Source: Phymatolithon calcareum
Lineage: Eukaryota > Rhodophyta > Florideophyceae > Hapalidiales
Direction: 5' to 3'
Assembly (NCBI GenBank): GCA_977006965.1
Contig: OZ345355.1
Span: 1,116,001-1,180,000 of the forward strand
Length of the DNA: 64,000 nucleotides
Made by a program: the position numbers and the translations under genes
Notes under the pieces: model-generated
What the model was told of the DNA's origin: nothing
Seen by the model: only the letters and a program-made list of their open reading frames with translations
The model's database searches: none
Part shown: positions 9,938-19,959 of the stretch, piece after piece
Layout of the letters: every line of letters starts with the position of its first letter
Numbering within the stretch: the first letter of the stretch is position 1

Positions 9938-11887
9938 CCCCCACATGTTCACAGCCCATATTCCAACGTATGCAAAGCAGAGAAAGCCTGGAACCCTACC
10001 CGAAGTCATTTCACAGTGTCAAAGACACTTCGGGAAGGGATCAAAAGTGCAGTCCGGCGAGCACCACGAGGAAAAGCACTCGGGCCTAACAGGATCGGAG
10101 TTGAAATGCTCCAAGCAAATCCGGAAATGAGCGGGAACCTGATTGTGTCCCTATGGGAGATGTGCGGCAAGCTGAAATGCATCCCGACGGCTTGGCGAAG
10201 AGCGACGCTGATTCCGATTTACAAGAAAGGAGTGACACACGAAGCTGGGAACTACAGACCGATATCGCTCCTAAGCCAAGTGCGGAAAATAATTGACGCT
10301 GCCATGGACTCGGCGATACGCAGCCGGTACAAGTTTCACCACTTCCAATTAGGATTCCAAAGAAATAAGGGGACAGAGCTCGCGATACTAAGGTCCACGA
10401 GCACAATGAAGAAGGAACACCGCTTTGTAGCAGTTCTCGATCTCTCGACGGCTTACGATCGGGTTCCTAGGGATATACTCCAGAAGCGTGTGGACAAATG
10501 CCTGCCCGCAGACTTAGCGGAGATGGTCAGATACCTGCTCAAACCATCCTGGATTACAACGGCCGGAGACGAGGAAAAGAAGTGGCTCCTTATTGACCGC
10601 GGAGTCCCCCAAGGATCGCCCCTGAGCCCCTGCTTGTACAACTTGTTCATGGACACATTCGCGTTAGCAATGGAAAAAGCACCTCGACATATGTCGAAGC
10701 ACCCCGCGATACTTTTCCCGGACGACGTGCAGCTCCAAGCCGCCAATTCCGATGGTATGCAATGGCTTTTGGATACGGCGACGAGCTGGGCCACAGAAAA
10801 TGGAATGACATGGAACACTAAGAAAGGAAAAAGCGAAGTGCTTATCTATCCTGGATTATTCAAACGCAAGTTCCGGCTCTCAGGCCAGGAGCTCCACGAA
10901 ACCCGCCTACTGGAATTCCTGGGAACCACGATCGACAACACGGGAGTAACCCACCACGCAACACTAAAGCGCATCAACGCGGCGAAGGGAATCATCATAA
11001 GACTAAAAGACCTGGGAGTCCAAGCGCAAGGACTAGCTACTACCAAGAACATAGCAATGTACAAGGCTCTTTTGCAATGCAGATGGGAGTACGCGATACA
11101 CCTGACACCATGGACAAACTCAGTCGAAGCGCAGATTAACCAAGCGGAGGGTCTGTTCTACTCTGTTGCCCTCGGTAACTACGCGAAACGATTGCACGCC
11201 CGAATGCGAGCCCTCTGAAGAATTACTCCACCAAAGATAAGAATAGCGCAAGTCGGAGAGCACTTCGCACAGAGGATTATACGAGGGAAGGACGAAATCG
11301 AGAAGGAAGCAAATTACGCAGGAAAAGAAGGGGACATACAGCAAGCAAAGAGGGATATCCGCTATCTGCAGGAGCATGAGCTCCTAAGAGGCAGTACCGA
11401 GCGAGCCGTACGAGGGCTGGTGACCCACAAACACGAGGCCACCGCCGACGACAGGAATGGATTGAAAAGGAAGAAGAAAAAGAGAGAAAAATTGCCGTTG
11501 ATACCAAGGAGAAAGTAAGCCCTGTATTACAAATTCGATCGAGGAAACACCGACTCCTAGCAGTCAAATGGTTCTTTGGCCGCTTCCCACCACGAAGAGC
11601 AGAGTCGTACATTGAACATTTCAACGAGGTCGCGGAAGAGAATCTGAAAACTCTAAAACGAAATTTAACTAGTCCAAGAGCAGAAGAATCTTGGGAAAAA
11701 GGGACGAAAACGGCGATTGACAAACTTTTAGCCTTGGAAATCCATATGTTTGAAGAAATGATAGTGTAATGTGATCTGATCGGGTAATGAGATGGCAGTA
11801 TGAACGGGAAGCTGCTCTGGTGTTGTTGAATACCCGCGTTGAGGGCTTCTAAAATAAAAACCTACAATTTCCCCCCCCCCCCCCCCC
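9938..11887 (+). mobile_element. LINE family C copy C-1 with a poly(C) 3' end
   Basis: The duplication AGCGCGATAACG at 9926-9937 and 11888-11899 delimits the element exactly. It carries a reverse transcriptase reading frame (10016-11218), degenerate C-terminal coding to about 11768, and a 3' tail ending ACCTACAATTT followed by 17 C residues (11871-11887). No endonuclease domain is present, so it is 5'-truncated. Family C copy C-2 at 35473-37114 has the same end with 9 C residues. Confidence 0.88.
10016..11218 (+). pseudogene. Reverse transcriptase of LINE C-1
   Basis: The frame encodes about 400 residues of LINE reverse transcriptase. Motifs in order are NYRPISLLSQ (about residue 82), the LGFQRNKGTELAIL block, AVLDLSTAYDRVP (first catalytic Asp), RGVPQGSPLSPCLYNLFMD, and the second catalytic box. 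That box reads FPDD where LINE enzymes have FADD or YADD; copy C-2 keeps FADD. The frame ends at a TGA where C-2 has a Cys codon (ALC), after which the C-terminal region continues in pieces. Activity is not expected. No start codon can be chosen because the element is truncated upstream. Confidence 0.85.
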
Positions 11888-12071
11888 AGCGCGATAACGA
11901 ATATTCTGATCTCGAGAACTTCTAAAACAAGAATTATGATGCCCCCGTATTTTTTTCTTGCAATTTTTTAAAGCCCCACAGTCATACGAATATTCGGGCA
12001 AGGCTTCCTCAGGTGTTAACCTCACTAGGGTGGCTCTACTCTTATGTCTGGTATTCTATCTGAGCCCCTAG

Positions 12072-14014
12072 TGTCTATGTGCCGAACGTCCTCAATTGAG
12101 AACATTTTCCTCAATTGAGGACCGATTCAAAAGCTGAAAAAAGTTAGAAAATAGAACGCAGAACGGATCATTCGCGCCATTATTGGAAAGCCAGACTTGT
12201 ATAGTGGGCGAGGAGTACCGCAACTACTACCATAAAATATCTTCGTTCGGCGTTAGCAACGAAAATATAGTAGTCACCTAGAAGTACCAGACCTGCCGTG
12301 GCACGAGAAAAAGTCCGGCCCCGCGTGGTCATTACATCCGTACACACAAAGGAAAAATCGGTGACCGGTCTCGCAGAGTGCTCCAGACAATATGGAGCCT
12401 TTTCCAACTGAGACAGTGTAAGTGGTACGGTTCAGGGGGTACTCGAGGAAAACTCAATTGTCGCGCGAGCATATCACTTCGCGTAAAATATGTCATAGTT
12501 TGGCATTTGCCGAAGAAGACTAACTTTAAGAGAGTCAACCTGTTCAACGTCAAGATAGGAGACACTGACGATGGCATTGCAGAAGCTCACCATCTTGAAC
12601 CGTGCCAACACCAGCAAAACGCAATACCAACCTAGGACTGCTTACAGTACTCATCCTCGCTCGTCTTCATCACGAAACGCCAGTTTATTGTCCGCAGTCG
12701 CAATTAGAAGCTCTTCAGAAGCACAAAAAAGCTTCGATAAAACCTTAAGCAGCTCTAAAGCCCTCTTCTGGGCTCTCTATCCTATGTCTTGAAGGCCTCT
12801 TGGGACCAAACATCGCACAACGAACTTAATGTCGTCTCACCTGACCGCGAGCCGAATACTGTCCCTTATGGAGAGTCATGGTACGAGCGCTAAGCTCTAG
12901 GACCGTATCGGATTTGAGTTTCCTCTAAGTTCTGGAAACTTCGCACTCAATCCAGAGATTTGTTATCCGAAAATGACGGTAGTGGTCTTCATACGAAGTA
13001 CGATTGCATCATGAATATGCGAAAATTTCCTGATTGGGCGTCCGCTAAGCTGAGAATAATTGGACAACAAGAGACTACAGTGACAGAGCTGATTGAGTTT
13101 TTCGGAATACTCGTCCTCATGGCAAGAGTTGAGCTCAGCGCCGGGAGAAAGATTGGAGGACAACAAGGCCAAAGTAGTATCTCACCGCTCCTTCTACTTC
13201 AAAAAATGGTAAGCCGTTCGCCGAATACCTCCAGTGAATTTCATTCAGTGCGCAACCAAGTGAAACATGTAGTCTGCTCAGCACCGCTGGCCGCTTGGTC
13301 AAGATTCTGTCGATGTCATAACTGACCACAGAAAGCGCACTGTGCCTCCGTCGGACCTGATTTGCGTTCATGAGTCTATATCCCGTTGCCATGGGAACGG
13401 AGGTCATTAACCGGAGAACGGTTGAGAGATACAGCACTCAGCGAGTGGAAGAAGTGCGATAATGCTGCATCTTCAACAAGTGCGACTATAGTTCATAGCG
13501 GTCATCAAACTCTTCTGTTAATTTGCGTGATTGTTAGATGACTTTGATTTTCTGGTGCCCATCCAGAGGGTCAGAAGAACATGACGCTGCGAAGGTATTG
13601 TCAAGTGCTGTTCGAGCAATTCATCGATAACACATTTACCACGCGCATTACTCGTCGGCTTTTAGTCGCTAAAGAACGTACATTTGCATTCGGGAGCGGT
13701 GTTAGAACCCTCTTAACTCCCAAGGAAAAGAAAAGGAGGACTGAGCATATCATGGTGACTACTTGTGCTGTTCAAAACAACTGCATAGTTGGGAAATTCA
13801 AGACGACGACCCTCTTGTGCTCATATTCTAATAGGCGTGAAAGTGCCACACTATATATTGTGGCGCTTCTCCTGGCAGGAACTGTTTCGCTAAGCACGTT
13901 GAAGACATCCATGGGCTTGACGCTTTTGACGAACCTGATAGTGAGTAGCTTTTGTTTCCAAAAATTAAATGATTTTCAGTCCTCAACTGAGGAAAAAATC
14001 CCGGCACATAGACA
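12072..14014 (+). mobile_element. piggyBac-like DNA transposon, copy 2
   Basis: The terminal inverted repeats are perfect over 13 bases (TGTCTATGTGCCG and CGGCACATAGACA) and flanked by CTAG at 12068-12071 and 14015-14018. CCTCAATTGAGG-type palindromes lie just inside the left end. The element splits a LINE D whose empty paralogue is at 26770-26790, which proves insertion. The interior carries a broken piggyBac-type transposase on the plus strand. Against the empty site the duplication is at least TA and may be the whole palindrome CTAG. Confidence 0.78.
12960..13460 (+). pseudogene. piggyBac-type transposase remnant
   Basis: The plus strand encodes TVTELIEFFGILVLMA near 13080-13125, like the N-terminal helix of DDE_Tnp_1_7 (piggyBac) transposases. 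Across stops near 13342-13450 it encodes PPSDLICVHESISR, GNGGH, PENG and EIQHSASG. In the family this block reads about SDxIxVDES, with the Asp one of the catalytic acids; here that Asp is His (VHES). Stops and frameshifts make it non-functional. Family recall is from general knowledge of piggyBac proteins; a profile search is needed to be certain. Confidence 0.68.
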
Positions 14015-14451
14015 CTAGCATGTACTCGGTTGTTTTGGATAACTCTTCATAGCAATTTTCGAGATTTCTTTTCTTCTTTCAGTTCAGGTCTTCTTCATTC
14101 TCCGTACTCTCGATGATGCTCTTGCTGAAGAGCAAAATGTCATCTACTGCCTTCACAGTTGCCACTCTGTCTTCTTCTTTGAGTTCATAGGCTGACAAAT
14201 AGTGATCCAGGGTCTCCATGTGCTGTCTGACTTTGTTTCCAAATCTATCTGCCATCAGTGTGGTAGACACTTGGGGAAATCTTCCAAAGGCGTACTGAAC
14301 CGCCAGTTGCCTGTGCTTCAGTTGCGGAAATTTAAGTATTGTAGGGAGTTCTCTTGTCTTGTCGTACGGAATTTTCCTCTTTCTCTTCGATTCAAGGGTC
14401 TCTCCTTCCTTTTGATGGCCCCGTATGTTCGCTCCTATGAACAAAGAATCA

Positions 14452-15290
14452 GGCCGCGCTGCGAAGAGCTGTCCGCCGGTTTTTCATGCTGTCCCCCGCG
14501 ATTGTGATCCCCAATGATGGCCTTCTGATTGTCTTCCCGATCGGGCTTTCGTTAAAAGCGTCCCCCCGAAGATGTCCCCCCGAGCGAGCGTCCGTTTGAA
14601 CAGCGCCTCCCCGAAGTTGTCCCCCCGAACGAGCTTCCTTTGAAGAGCGCCCCCGAAGTTGTCCCCCCGAGCGAGCTCCCGTTGAAGAGCGCCTTCGAAG
14701 TTGCCCCCCGAGTGAGCTCCCGATTAAGAGCCCCCCACGCGAAGTTGTCCACCCGAGCGGGCTTCCGTTTAAGAACCCCCCGAAGTTGTCCCCCCGAGCG
14801 AGCTTCCGTTAAAGAACGCCCCCGAAGTTTTCCTCCCGAGTGAGCTCCCGATTTAAGAGCCCCCCACGTGAAGTTGTCCACCCGAGCGGGCTTCCGTTTA
14901 AGAACCCACCGAAGTTGTCCCCCCGAGCGAGCTTACGTTAAAGAACGCCCCCGAAGTTGTCCTCCCGAGTGAGCTCCCAATCAAGAGCCCCCGCGCAAAG
15001 TTGTCCTCCCGAGAGGGCTTCCGTTAAAGAACTCCCTCCCCGATGTGTTGTCAACAGGGCAAGAAGACGTCGCGCTTTCGAGGTTTTTGCCCTGCTTTCG
15101 CATGTTTTACTACGGAGAAGAAGAACGTAGCAAGCGATGGATACTAGCGTTGGAGAAGATGGAGATGAGTGAAGCAATTGTGAGTTGGGAACATAATTGT
15201 TACACAGAGAAATTACTGAGACCCAAGCTGCTCTGTTGTCGGCAAATCTGGCGTTGAGGGCTTGTAAAATAAAAACATACAATTTCCTCA
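14452..15290 (+). mobile_element. Composite retroposon, copy 1: minisatellite plus LINE C-type tail
   Basis: Flanks GAACAAAGAATCA (14439-14451) and GAACAGAGAATCA (15291-15303) form a 13-base duplication with one mismatch. Inside are a short unique 5' part (14452-14549), a ~40 bp minisatellite (14550-15040), a unique linker (15041-15210), and a 3' tail matching LINE C (AAGCTGCTCTG, GGCGTTGAGGGCTT, TAAAATAAAAAC, ACAATTTCC). There is no plausible ORF except chance frames through the array. The layout equals that of copy 2 at 34679-35461. It is best read as a non-autonomous element mobilised by the LINE C machinery. Confidence 0.82.
14550..15040 (+). repeat. ~40 bp minisatellite with higher-order triplets
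   Basis: There are about twelve units of a 40-43 base monomer built on GAAGTTGTCCCCCCGAGCGA plus GCTTCCGTTAAAGAACGCCC. Three variants (CCACCCGAGCGGGC, CCCCCCGAGCGAGC, CCTCCCGAGTGAGC) recur in that order at 14741-15000, so a ~127 base triplet has itself been duplicated. Confidence 0.85.
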
Positions 15291-15303
15291 GAACAGAGAA
15301 TCA

Positions 15304-15793
15304 TACCTTCGTTATCGACCGAAAAAGCACTTTGCCAAATATTACTCAATAGAACTTCTGACGAAATTGAGCTGCGAACCCGAGCCTTATCTGCAACGTG
15401 ACAAGTGGATGGCAACATTTTCCTCTAATCTTCGCGTCCTATGGGAGCGCCACACGCGGGGTTCACCCTTTGAGCAGCTGGAGGATGTGTTTTTGAGCCA
15501 GGGCTACAGTACTAGAACTGGACCTTGATTGCACACTTTTGGCCAAAGGAATGCTTCAAGGTTCAGGTTTCCAGTCAGGCAAAAGATTGTGCTTGCGGAA
15601 CTTGGACGTTCAGTAAACTTCATTTCTTTTTACTGCTATTCTTACAAGAATCTAGTTTATATAAAACGGAGTACAGGCGATCGCCGTAGAGTATACGCGC
15701 GTCATCTCAAAAAGGACCAAAGTGATACGGTCCATATTTGCAATTGAAGATAAATGCCCAAGTCGGCATTCATAGCGTAGACAAAGCCCAGGC
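15304..15793. other. Unassigned DNA downstream of the CAP gene
   Basis: It lies 3' of CAP1 and before the composite retroposon. I see no supported gene. Confidence 0.4.
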
Positions 15794-17248
15794 CTACTGG
15801 GAGAGCATTAGGTCAAAGTACACACTGAAATATACCGAGAAGCACCACCAGATGCTATCCTTGAAGGTGCAGTACATGCATCCTTCGTCCTTGCACCACA
15901 GGTTCATGGATTCTGTGGAGTTATCCATCGGCCTCCACGTGATATTCAAATTTTTAAACTCGTGCGTAGTCAGGTTTGCCGGCACGACAATCGTAGCATT
16001 CGACGATGGAAGTGGAGTGGAGACTATAGTGATGTTCGGGGAGACCGATCCTGTGCCATTGAATGTTGAAGATGAACCAGTCGCTGAGGACACCGAGGCA
16101 CTGGCAGTGGCACTAGCAGAAATTGTCGGCGACAGAGAGCTCAAGGTGATGGACGGAGAGACAGACGCTGTGACTGACGGAGAAGCAGAAACGCTCTGTG
16201 ATACAGACATCGTGCTTGACGGCGAAACAGACTGGGTCGCGTTGACTGAGTTAATTGTCGAGGAGTTTGTCGTCGTTGGGAACATAGTAGGACTTGTTGA
16301 GGGCGTTACCGCTGTGGTCGACTTGGCTGATATGGTCGGCCAAGCCGTAAGCGTTGCCGTCGGAGTGGAGGAAATCGAAGCTGTTGGTGTGGTAGAGCTC
16401 GCAGGCGTCACAGAAAGGGAAATCGAAGCTGTCGGTGAGGTAGAGATCGAGTTCGAGGGGGTAGGCGATGTGGAAATGGTGGGCGTAACAGAAGAAGTAA
16501 CCGAGACAGTTGGCGTTACAGACGGAGAAGGGCTCGGAAGGATCCACTTTGACTGAGCACAGCCTCCACCAAGGGCAAAATTTGTCCGCAGTGCGAACGT
16601 CATTGTGCACCAAACATAGTTACGAGCATCGACATATATTCCTGCAACAGCCTCATTGTGAACGCTCTGAACGAGGATGGCGTAATGGGCTGCACTGCTC
16701 GTCCACTTGTCAATACAAAGTTTGGCGGGATTAGTAGGCTCGGTAGAGTTGGAAGGAATAGAAACGAAAGCAATCGTCTCGCCACTGACAAAGGTTTCGC
16801 AATGTAGCTCGTTGTTCATTGCGGTGACATTTTGATTGGACACACTTCCATCCCTGGACATTAGGACGGAATGATTCGTAGCCTGAAATTGCAAGTCGAT
16901 GCTCCCCGTTGTCAAATTTGAGAGTACTGCCCCGGATACCGCCCTTTCCGCCACAGTCAGGTTGGCATTCTTCTGCTGTCGAATCGTGTTAACTGTACTG
17001 ACGGCCCATTCGTTCAGGCAATCAGCAGATTGCTGAATGTTGAATAGCTTGGATGGATTGCTCAGTTGCAGCGCCTTGAGCGGGTCATTGTTGGAGAATG
17101 TCTCTCCGACGGAAAGAGGAGTAGCTTGTGGGCAAGGACCTCCGGACACCCAATTGCGTTCTGTCAGAGAAAGAGAGAGCTCCGATTCTTGAAAATTAGT
17201 AGAAGCAGATGCACTCATTACCAGTCCAAGAACCAAATAGGCTATCAT
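15794..17248 (-). CDS. CAP/SCP-domain secreted protein 1 (484 aa)
   Basis: This is an intact 484-residue frame. It begins with a signal peptide (residues 1 to about 16, MIAYLVLGLVMSASAS), then WVSGGPCP (33-40), which is conserved in all three paralogues. A CAP (SCP/PR-1) domain spans about 75-220: NHSVLMS (His126), SGETIAF (Glu157), KWTSSAAHYAIL (His188) and YVWCTMTF (211-218). These include the His/Glu residues that line the CAP cavity. About 170 residues of Ser/Thr/Pro-rich linker follow, then a C-terminal module with C-x4-C-x2-C-x8-C and a WWCFSVYFSVYFD end. There are many N-glycosylation sequons. There is no membrane anchor, so it is probably extracellular. CAP proteins bind sterols or act at cell surfaces in other organisms; the role here is unknown. 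Confidence 0.88.
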   Translation of the reverse strand: MIAYLVLGLVMSASASTNFQESELSLSLTERNWVSGGPCPQATPLSVGETFSNNDPLKALQLSNPSKLFNIQQSADCLNEWAVSTVNTIRQQKNANLTVAERAVSGAVLSNLTTGSIDLQFQATNHSVLMSRDGSVSNQNVTAMNNELHCETFVSGETIAFVSIPSNSTEPTNPAKLCIDKWTSSAAHYAILVQSVHNEAVAGIYVDARNYVWCTMTFALRTNFALGGGCAQSKWILPSPSPSVTPTVSVTSSVTPTISTSPTPSNSISTSPTASISLSVTPASSTTPTASISSTPTATLTAWPTISAKSTTAVTPSTSPTMFPTTTNSSTINSVNATQSVSPSSTMSVSQSVSASPSVTASVSPSITLSSLSPTISASATASASVSSATGSSSTFNGTGSVSPNITIVSTPLPSSNATIVVPANLTTHEFKNLNITWRPMDNSTESMNLWCKDEGCMYCTFKDSIWWCFSVYFSVYFDLMLSQ

Positions 17249-17368
17249 CGTGGTGGAAGCTGTTCCCCTAGCTCGTGTTGGTCAACTTTTTTGTTACGTT
17301 GCTGCGATGCAGTTTTCGAGAATTGTACTTTGCCCTGGAACTGAACTGCTGGTCAACAGCATTTTTGC

Positions 17369-17377
17369 TTAAATAAG
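17369..17377 (-). promoter_or_regulatory. Possible TATA element of CAP1
   Basis: The minus strand reads GCTTATTTAAGC about 120 bases before the ATG at 17248. It is weaker than the boxes of the other host genes. Confidence 0.3.
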
Positions 17378-19095
17378 CAACGGGCACAGCGTGATGCTCA
17401 ATCATTGAAATACATAGCCCTTATGCAGATTGACTCATTTCATGAAATCGCAGAATGCAAACCTTGTTCGGGGATGTGGCTCCATTTTTGGTGAGGAGTT
17501 CTGCGATTTCAGGGACCTCTGGCCTTTTGGCAATACTGTACTCGTTTTCCAGGTGCAAATATGCCGAAATCACTCGAATTTTAAGAATTGGAATAATTTA
17601 TATCAATTGTTTGGACCAAGAAATTGCTCTTCATTTTATGCCGCGGACCAATATCTTTGCTTTTTGCTCTCTGCGAGACACATTAATTGCGTGGTCATGG
17701 CAGTGGAGTGCCATTAAACTGTAAACTCACAGGAAATAGTTTTTCTTGTATCCACGGTAGTGATTAGAATCTCTTAACAATAGCACTGGAACCAAGTCTC
17801 CTATTTTTGGATTAGATTTTTTTGATGTAAAATTAGAAATATTTCCTGGTTACGCGAATAGTTTGGTAGCTCCCAGAGCCTCATAGCTTAATTACTTGCA
17901 CATAAGCCTCGAATCTCATGGCTCTAAAGAAGACGTTGGTCTAATCCCGATGGGACCATGCTATTCGGCACACGTTGTGAATGAAAGAAAGTGTCATTTC
18001 CCTTGTAACGCCACATTTTCGACATAAAGTAGGGCATCGACGTAATGAACTCCACGAGGAAGGAAGATAGGCTTCAATATCACCCGTTCACCGGAAATCA
18101 GCTCCTTGCGGTGAGCAAGAGTAAAGAATGAATCTAAAATAATTACACAGGCTTGGTGGATATTGAAGGCAGCGGGAGGCCGCCCTGTTCTTCAAGTTGA
18201 TGTTTCGGGAGTTTTTAGTAGACATGAATTCTCACCTCTGGCTTTAGTGACCATCGAAATGAGACTCCAGAGCTGCAGTACAGCCTAGTAATGCAAGAAA
18301 TCTTGAGTACACCAGCACCTCATGCCTCAACACGAGATAAAACCTTTGAAAATGCAGCACTCTCCCAAGGAGCTCCTTTGCTTGTAATGGAATAAAAGAA
18401 CACATTTCAAATTGGCAGTCCATTGAGTATAAATCGGGCTTTGGAGCGGTCCGGGCCAATGCTGTTTACATGGGAGATGAACCATTATTAGAATGCCACT
18501 TAAATTTTTCTGATCTCAGTGGACAACCACAAATTTTGCTACACTGTGCCGTCACGGCACTATATATTGCCAAGAAATAACCTCAAACTCGTTGCCGAGA
18601 ATCTGGGTCTTCGATCGCAGTCTCGCTCACATCCTTACCTGTTAGAACGGTTGCAAACAGGGCGCAGAAAACAGACACCAGGCCAAAAGAGTATTGCTCT
18701 GTCTCACAAGCTATTGTGAGGAATACGAGCACATCGCGTGCTAAAAATAAGGCGTTACTTTCCGCTTTCTGGACAGAATGCCAAATAAAAGAACTGCAAA
18801 GTAGCCTGACACAAAAATGCTGGTATTGGTACCGCATGCTACCATCAATCTTACAGTCTTCCTCCTTTTCGTCCTCTACTCACTAAGCTTCCAGACTCCA
18901 CGCTTTCCGATATGTAATCACTGGGAGTGCAAAGATAAGGGTTGGAGTTTATGTTGAAAAGGGGAGATGTCTCTGTGATGCGATGCCTCTGTCTAAGGTG
19001 CGATCAGGATCGCTGCTTAAATAGGGCGGGGGCGAGCAATTGCACACCCTGCAAAAATGGGGGCACTAACCAACGCTAGACTAAAAGTACGTTGA
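17378..19095. other. Intergenic DNA upstream of CAP1
   Basis: Short frames occur, for example minus-strand 18244-18459 and 18583-18837, the latter with a hydrophobic stretch. None has a recognisable domain, start context or paralogue in the window. No LINE or copia sequence is seen. Confidence 0.4.
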
Positions 19096-19300
19096 GTGTT
19101 AGTCGGTGTCTGCGATAAATCCGTTCGTTCCTCTCGGAAGAGTCGTTCACCATACTATGTTGACGGTGTCGGTAGGTATATCGCAAGGAGCCGTTGTAGA
19201 GCTCCTAGGTCGATGGTGCTAATGTTGTTCCTTACACCCCTGCAACATTGCGTGTCTACAGATAGTGGCTTCTTCGATAAAGCCTCTTCTTCGGCGAATT

Positions 19301-19336
19301 GTTTCACAGCTCGTTTCACAGCTCGTTTCACAGCTC
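19301..19336. repeat. 12 bp tandem repeat, three units
   Basis: GTTTCACAGCTC is repeated three times perfectly. On the minus strand it would encode repeated RAVK within a small frame, but nothing else supports coding. Confidence 0.8.
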
Positions 19337-19374
19337 GTTGATTCATTTTCTTCAGCATTTCCTGGAGATACTTC

Positions 19375-19806
19375 ATGAATATTTATTGCTTGGGGTCGAT
19401 ATGCACAGTGCACGAAGTGCGTCTGTTTATTTTTTGTTTCATATTCTCAATCTGTACGTTGCATGCAACAAGAAAACTTGCAACAGTCACTACACCAGGG
19501 GCCACTGAGGAAAAAACCACTAAACAGTCGCTGAATTCTACTTCATGCACTACAGATTCGGATGCAATCTTACACGTGTTGTCTTTATTCGATACTGGCC
19601 GGCCAAAGAACGGCACGTTAAATGGAATTTACACTTGCAACATTACAAATATGCGCGTGGCATTCGTCATACCGAAATCTGCACCTGGCACTCAAGCGAG
19701 CTCCAAGCAAAGGATATCTATGAACTCAGTTACAGCTGCAGCCGATCTTAGCGAAGGCGGGTGGGGCGCAGTCCACACTTTGGCAATCGCTGCATGGTCC
19801 GCCTGA
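19375..19806 (+). CDS. Possible small secreted protein (143 aa), unrecognised
   Basis: The plus-strand frame starts MNIYCLGSICTVHEV and has a hydrophobic stretch LFIFCFIFSICTLHA at residues 17-31 that could serve as a late signal peptide. It continues with three N-x-T/S sequons and spaced cysteines (TSCTT, YTCNIT). Codon use looks balanced rather than random. It lies in the host-gene island between CAP1 and CAP2 but on the opposite strand. No family is recognised and no promoter is obvious, so it may be spurious or one exon of a larger gene. Confidence 0.32.
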   Translation: MNIYCLGSICTVHEVRLFIFCFIFSICTLHATRKLATVTTPGATEEKTTKQSLNSTSCTTDSDAILHVLSLFDTGRPKNGTLNGIYTCNITNMRVAFVIPKSAPGTQASSKQRISMNSVTAAADLSEGGWGAVHTLAIAAWSA

Positions 19807-19959
19807 GCGGTAAGCGATGATGAAGGTAGCGCTGTGTCCGGGCGTTTCTTGCTTCTGGAATCCAAAGAAAGGCTGGAAGAAGGAAGAAGAAGAGCGGATT
19901 ATAAAAATTCCCATAGTCAAGCCGAACAAGATACCAGGAGTGCTACATATAAGAGAGAG

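Larger units (their letters stand above)
11951..14413 (-). mobile_element. LINE family D copy D-2, interrupted by piggyBac copy 2
   Basis: The 3' end (T-rich left edge, then GCAATTTTTTAAAGCCCCAC) is at 11951-12067 and the remainder at 14019-14413, which encodes the LINE C-terminal segment (AFGRFPQVSTTLMADRFG). Flanks are GATGCCCCCGTAT (11938-11950) and GATGGCCCCGTAT (14414-14426), a 13-base duplication with one mismatch. The two halves are separated by the DNA transposon at 12072-14014; joined, they match the uninterrupted D sequence at 26760-26830. Confidence 0.85.

Noticed and set aside
14552-15282. Open frames through the minisatellite
   Set aside because: Produced by a repeat unit whose length is often a multiple of three; no start context, and copy 2 does not keep the frames.
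15738-16556. Plus-strand 272-residue open frame over CAP1, with repeated Val/Glu/Gly patterns
   Set aside because: It is the antisense of the Ser/Thr/Pro linker of CAP1; the minus-strand frame is longer, has a signal peptide and two paralogues.
19155-19376. Small minus-strand protein with RAVK repeats
   Set aside because: Only the 12 bp tandem repeat makes it look patterned; no homologue or signal peptide.
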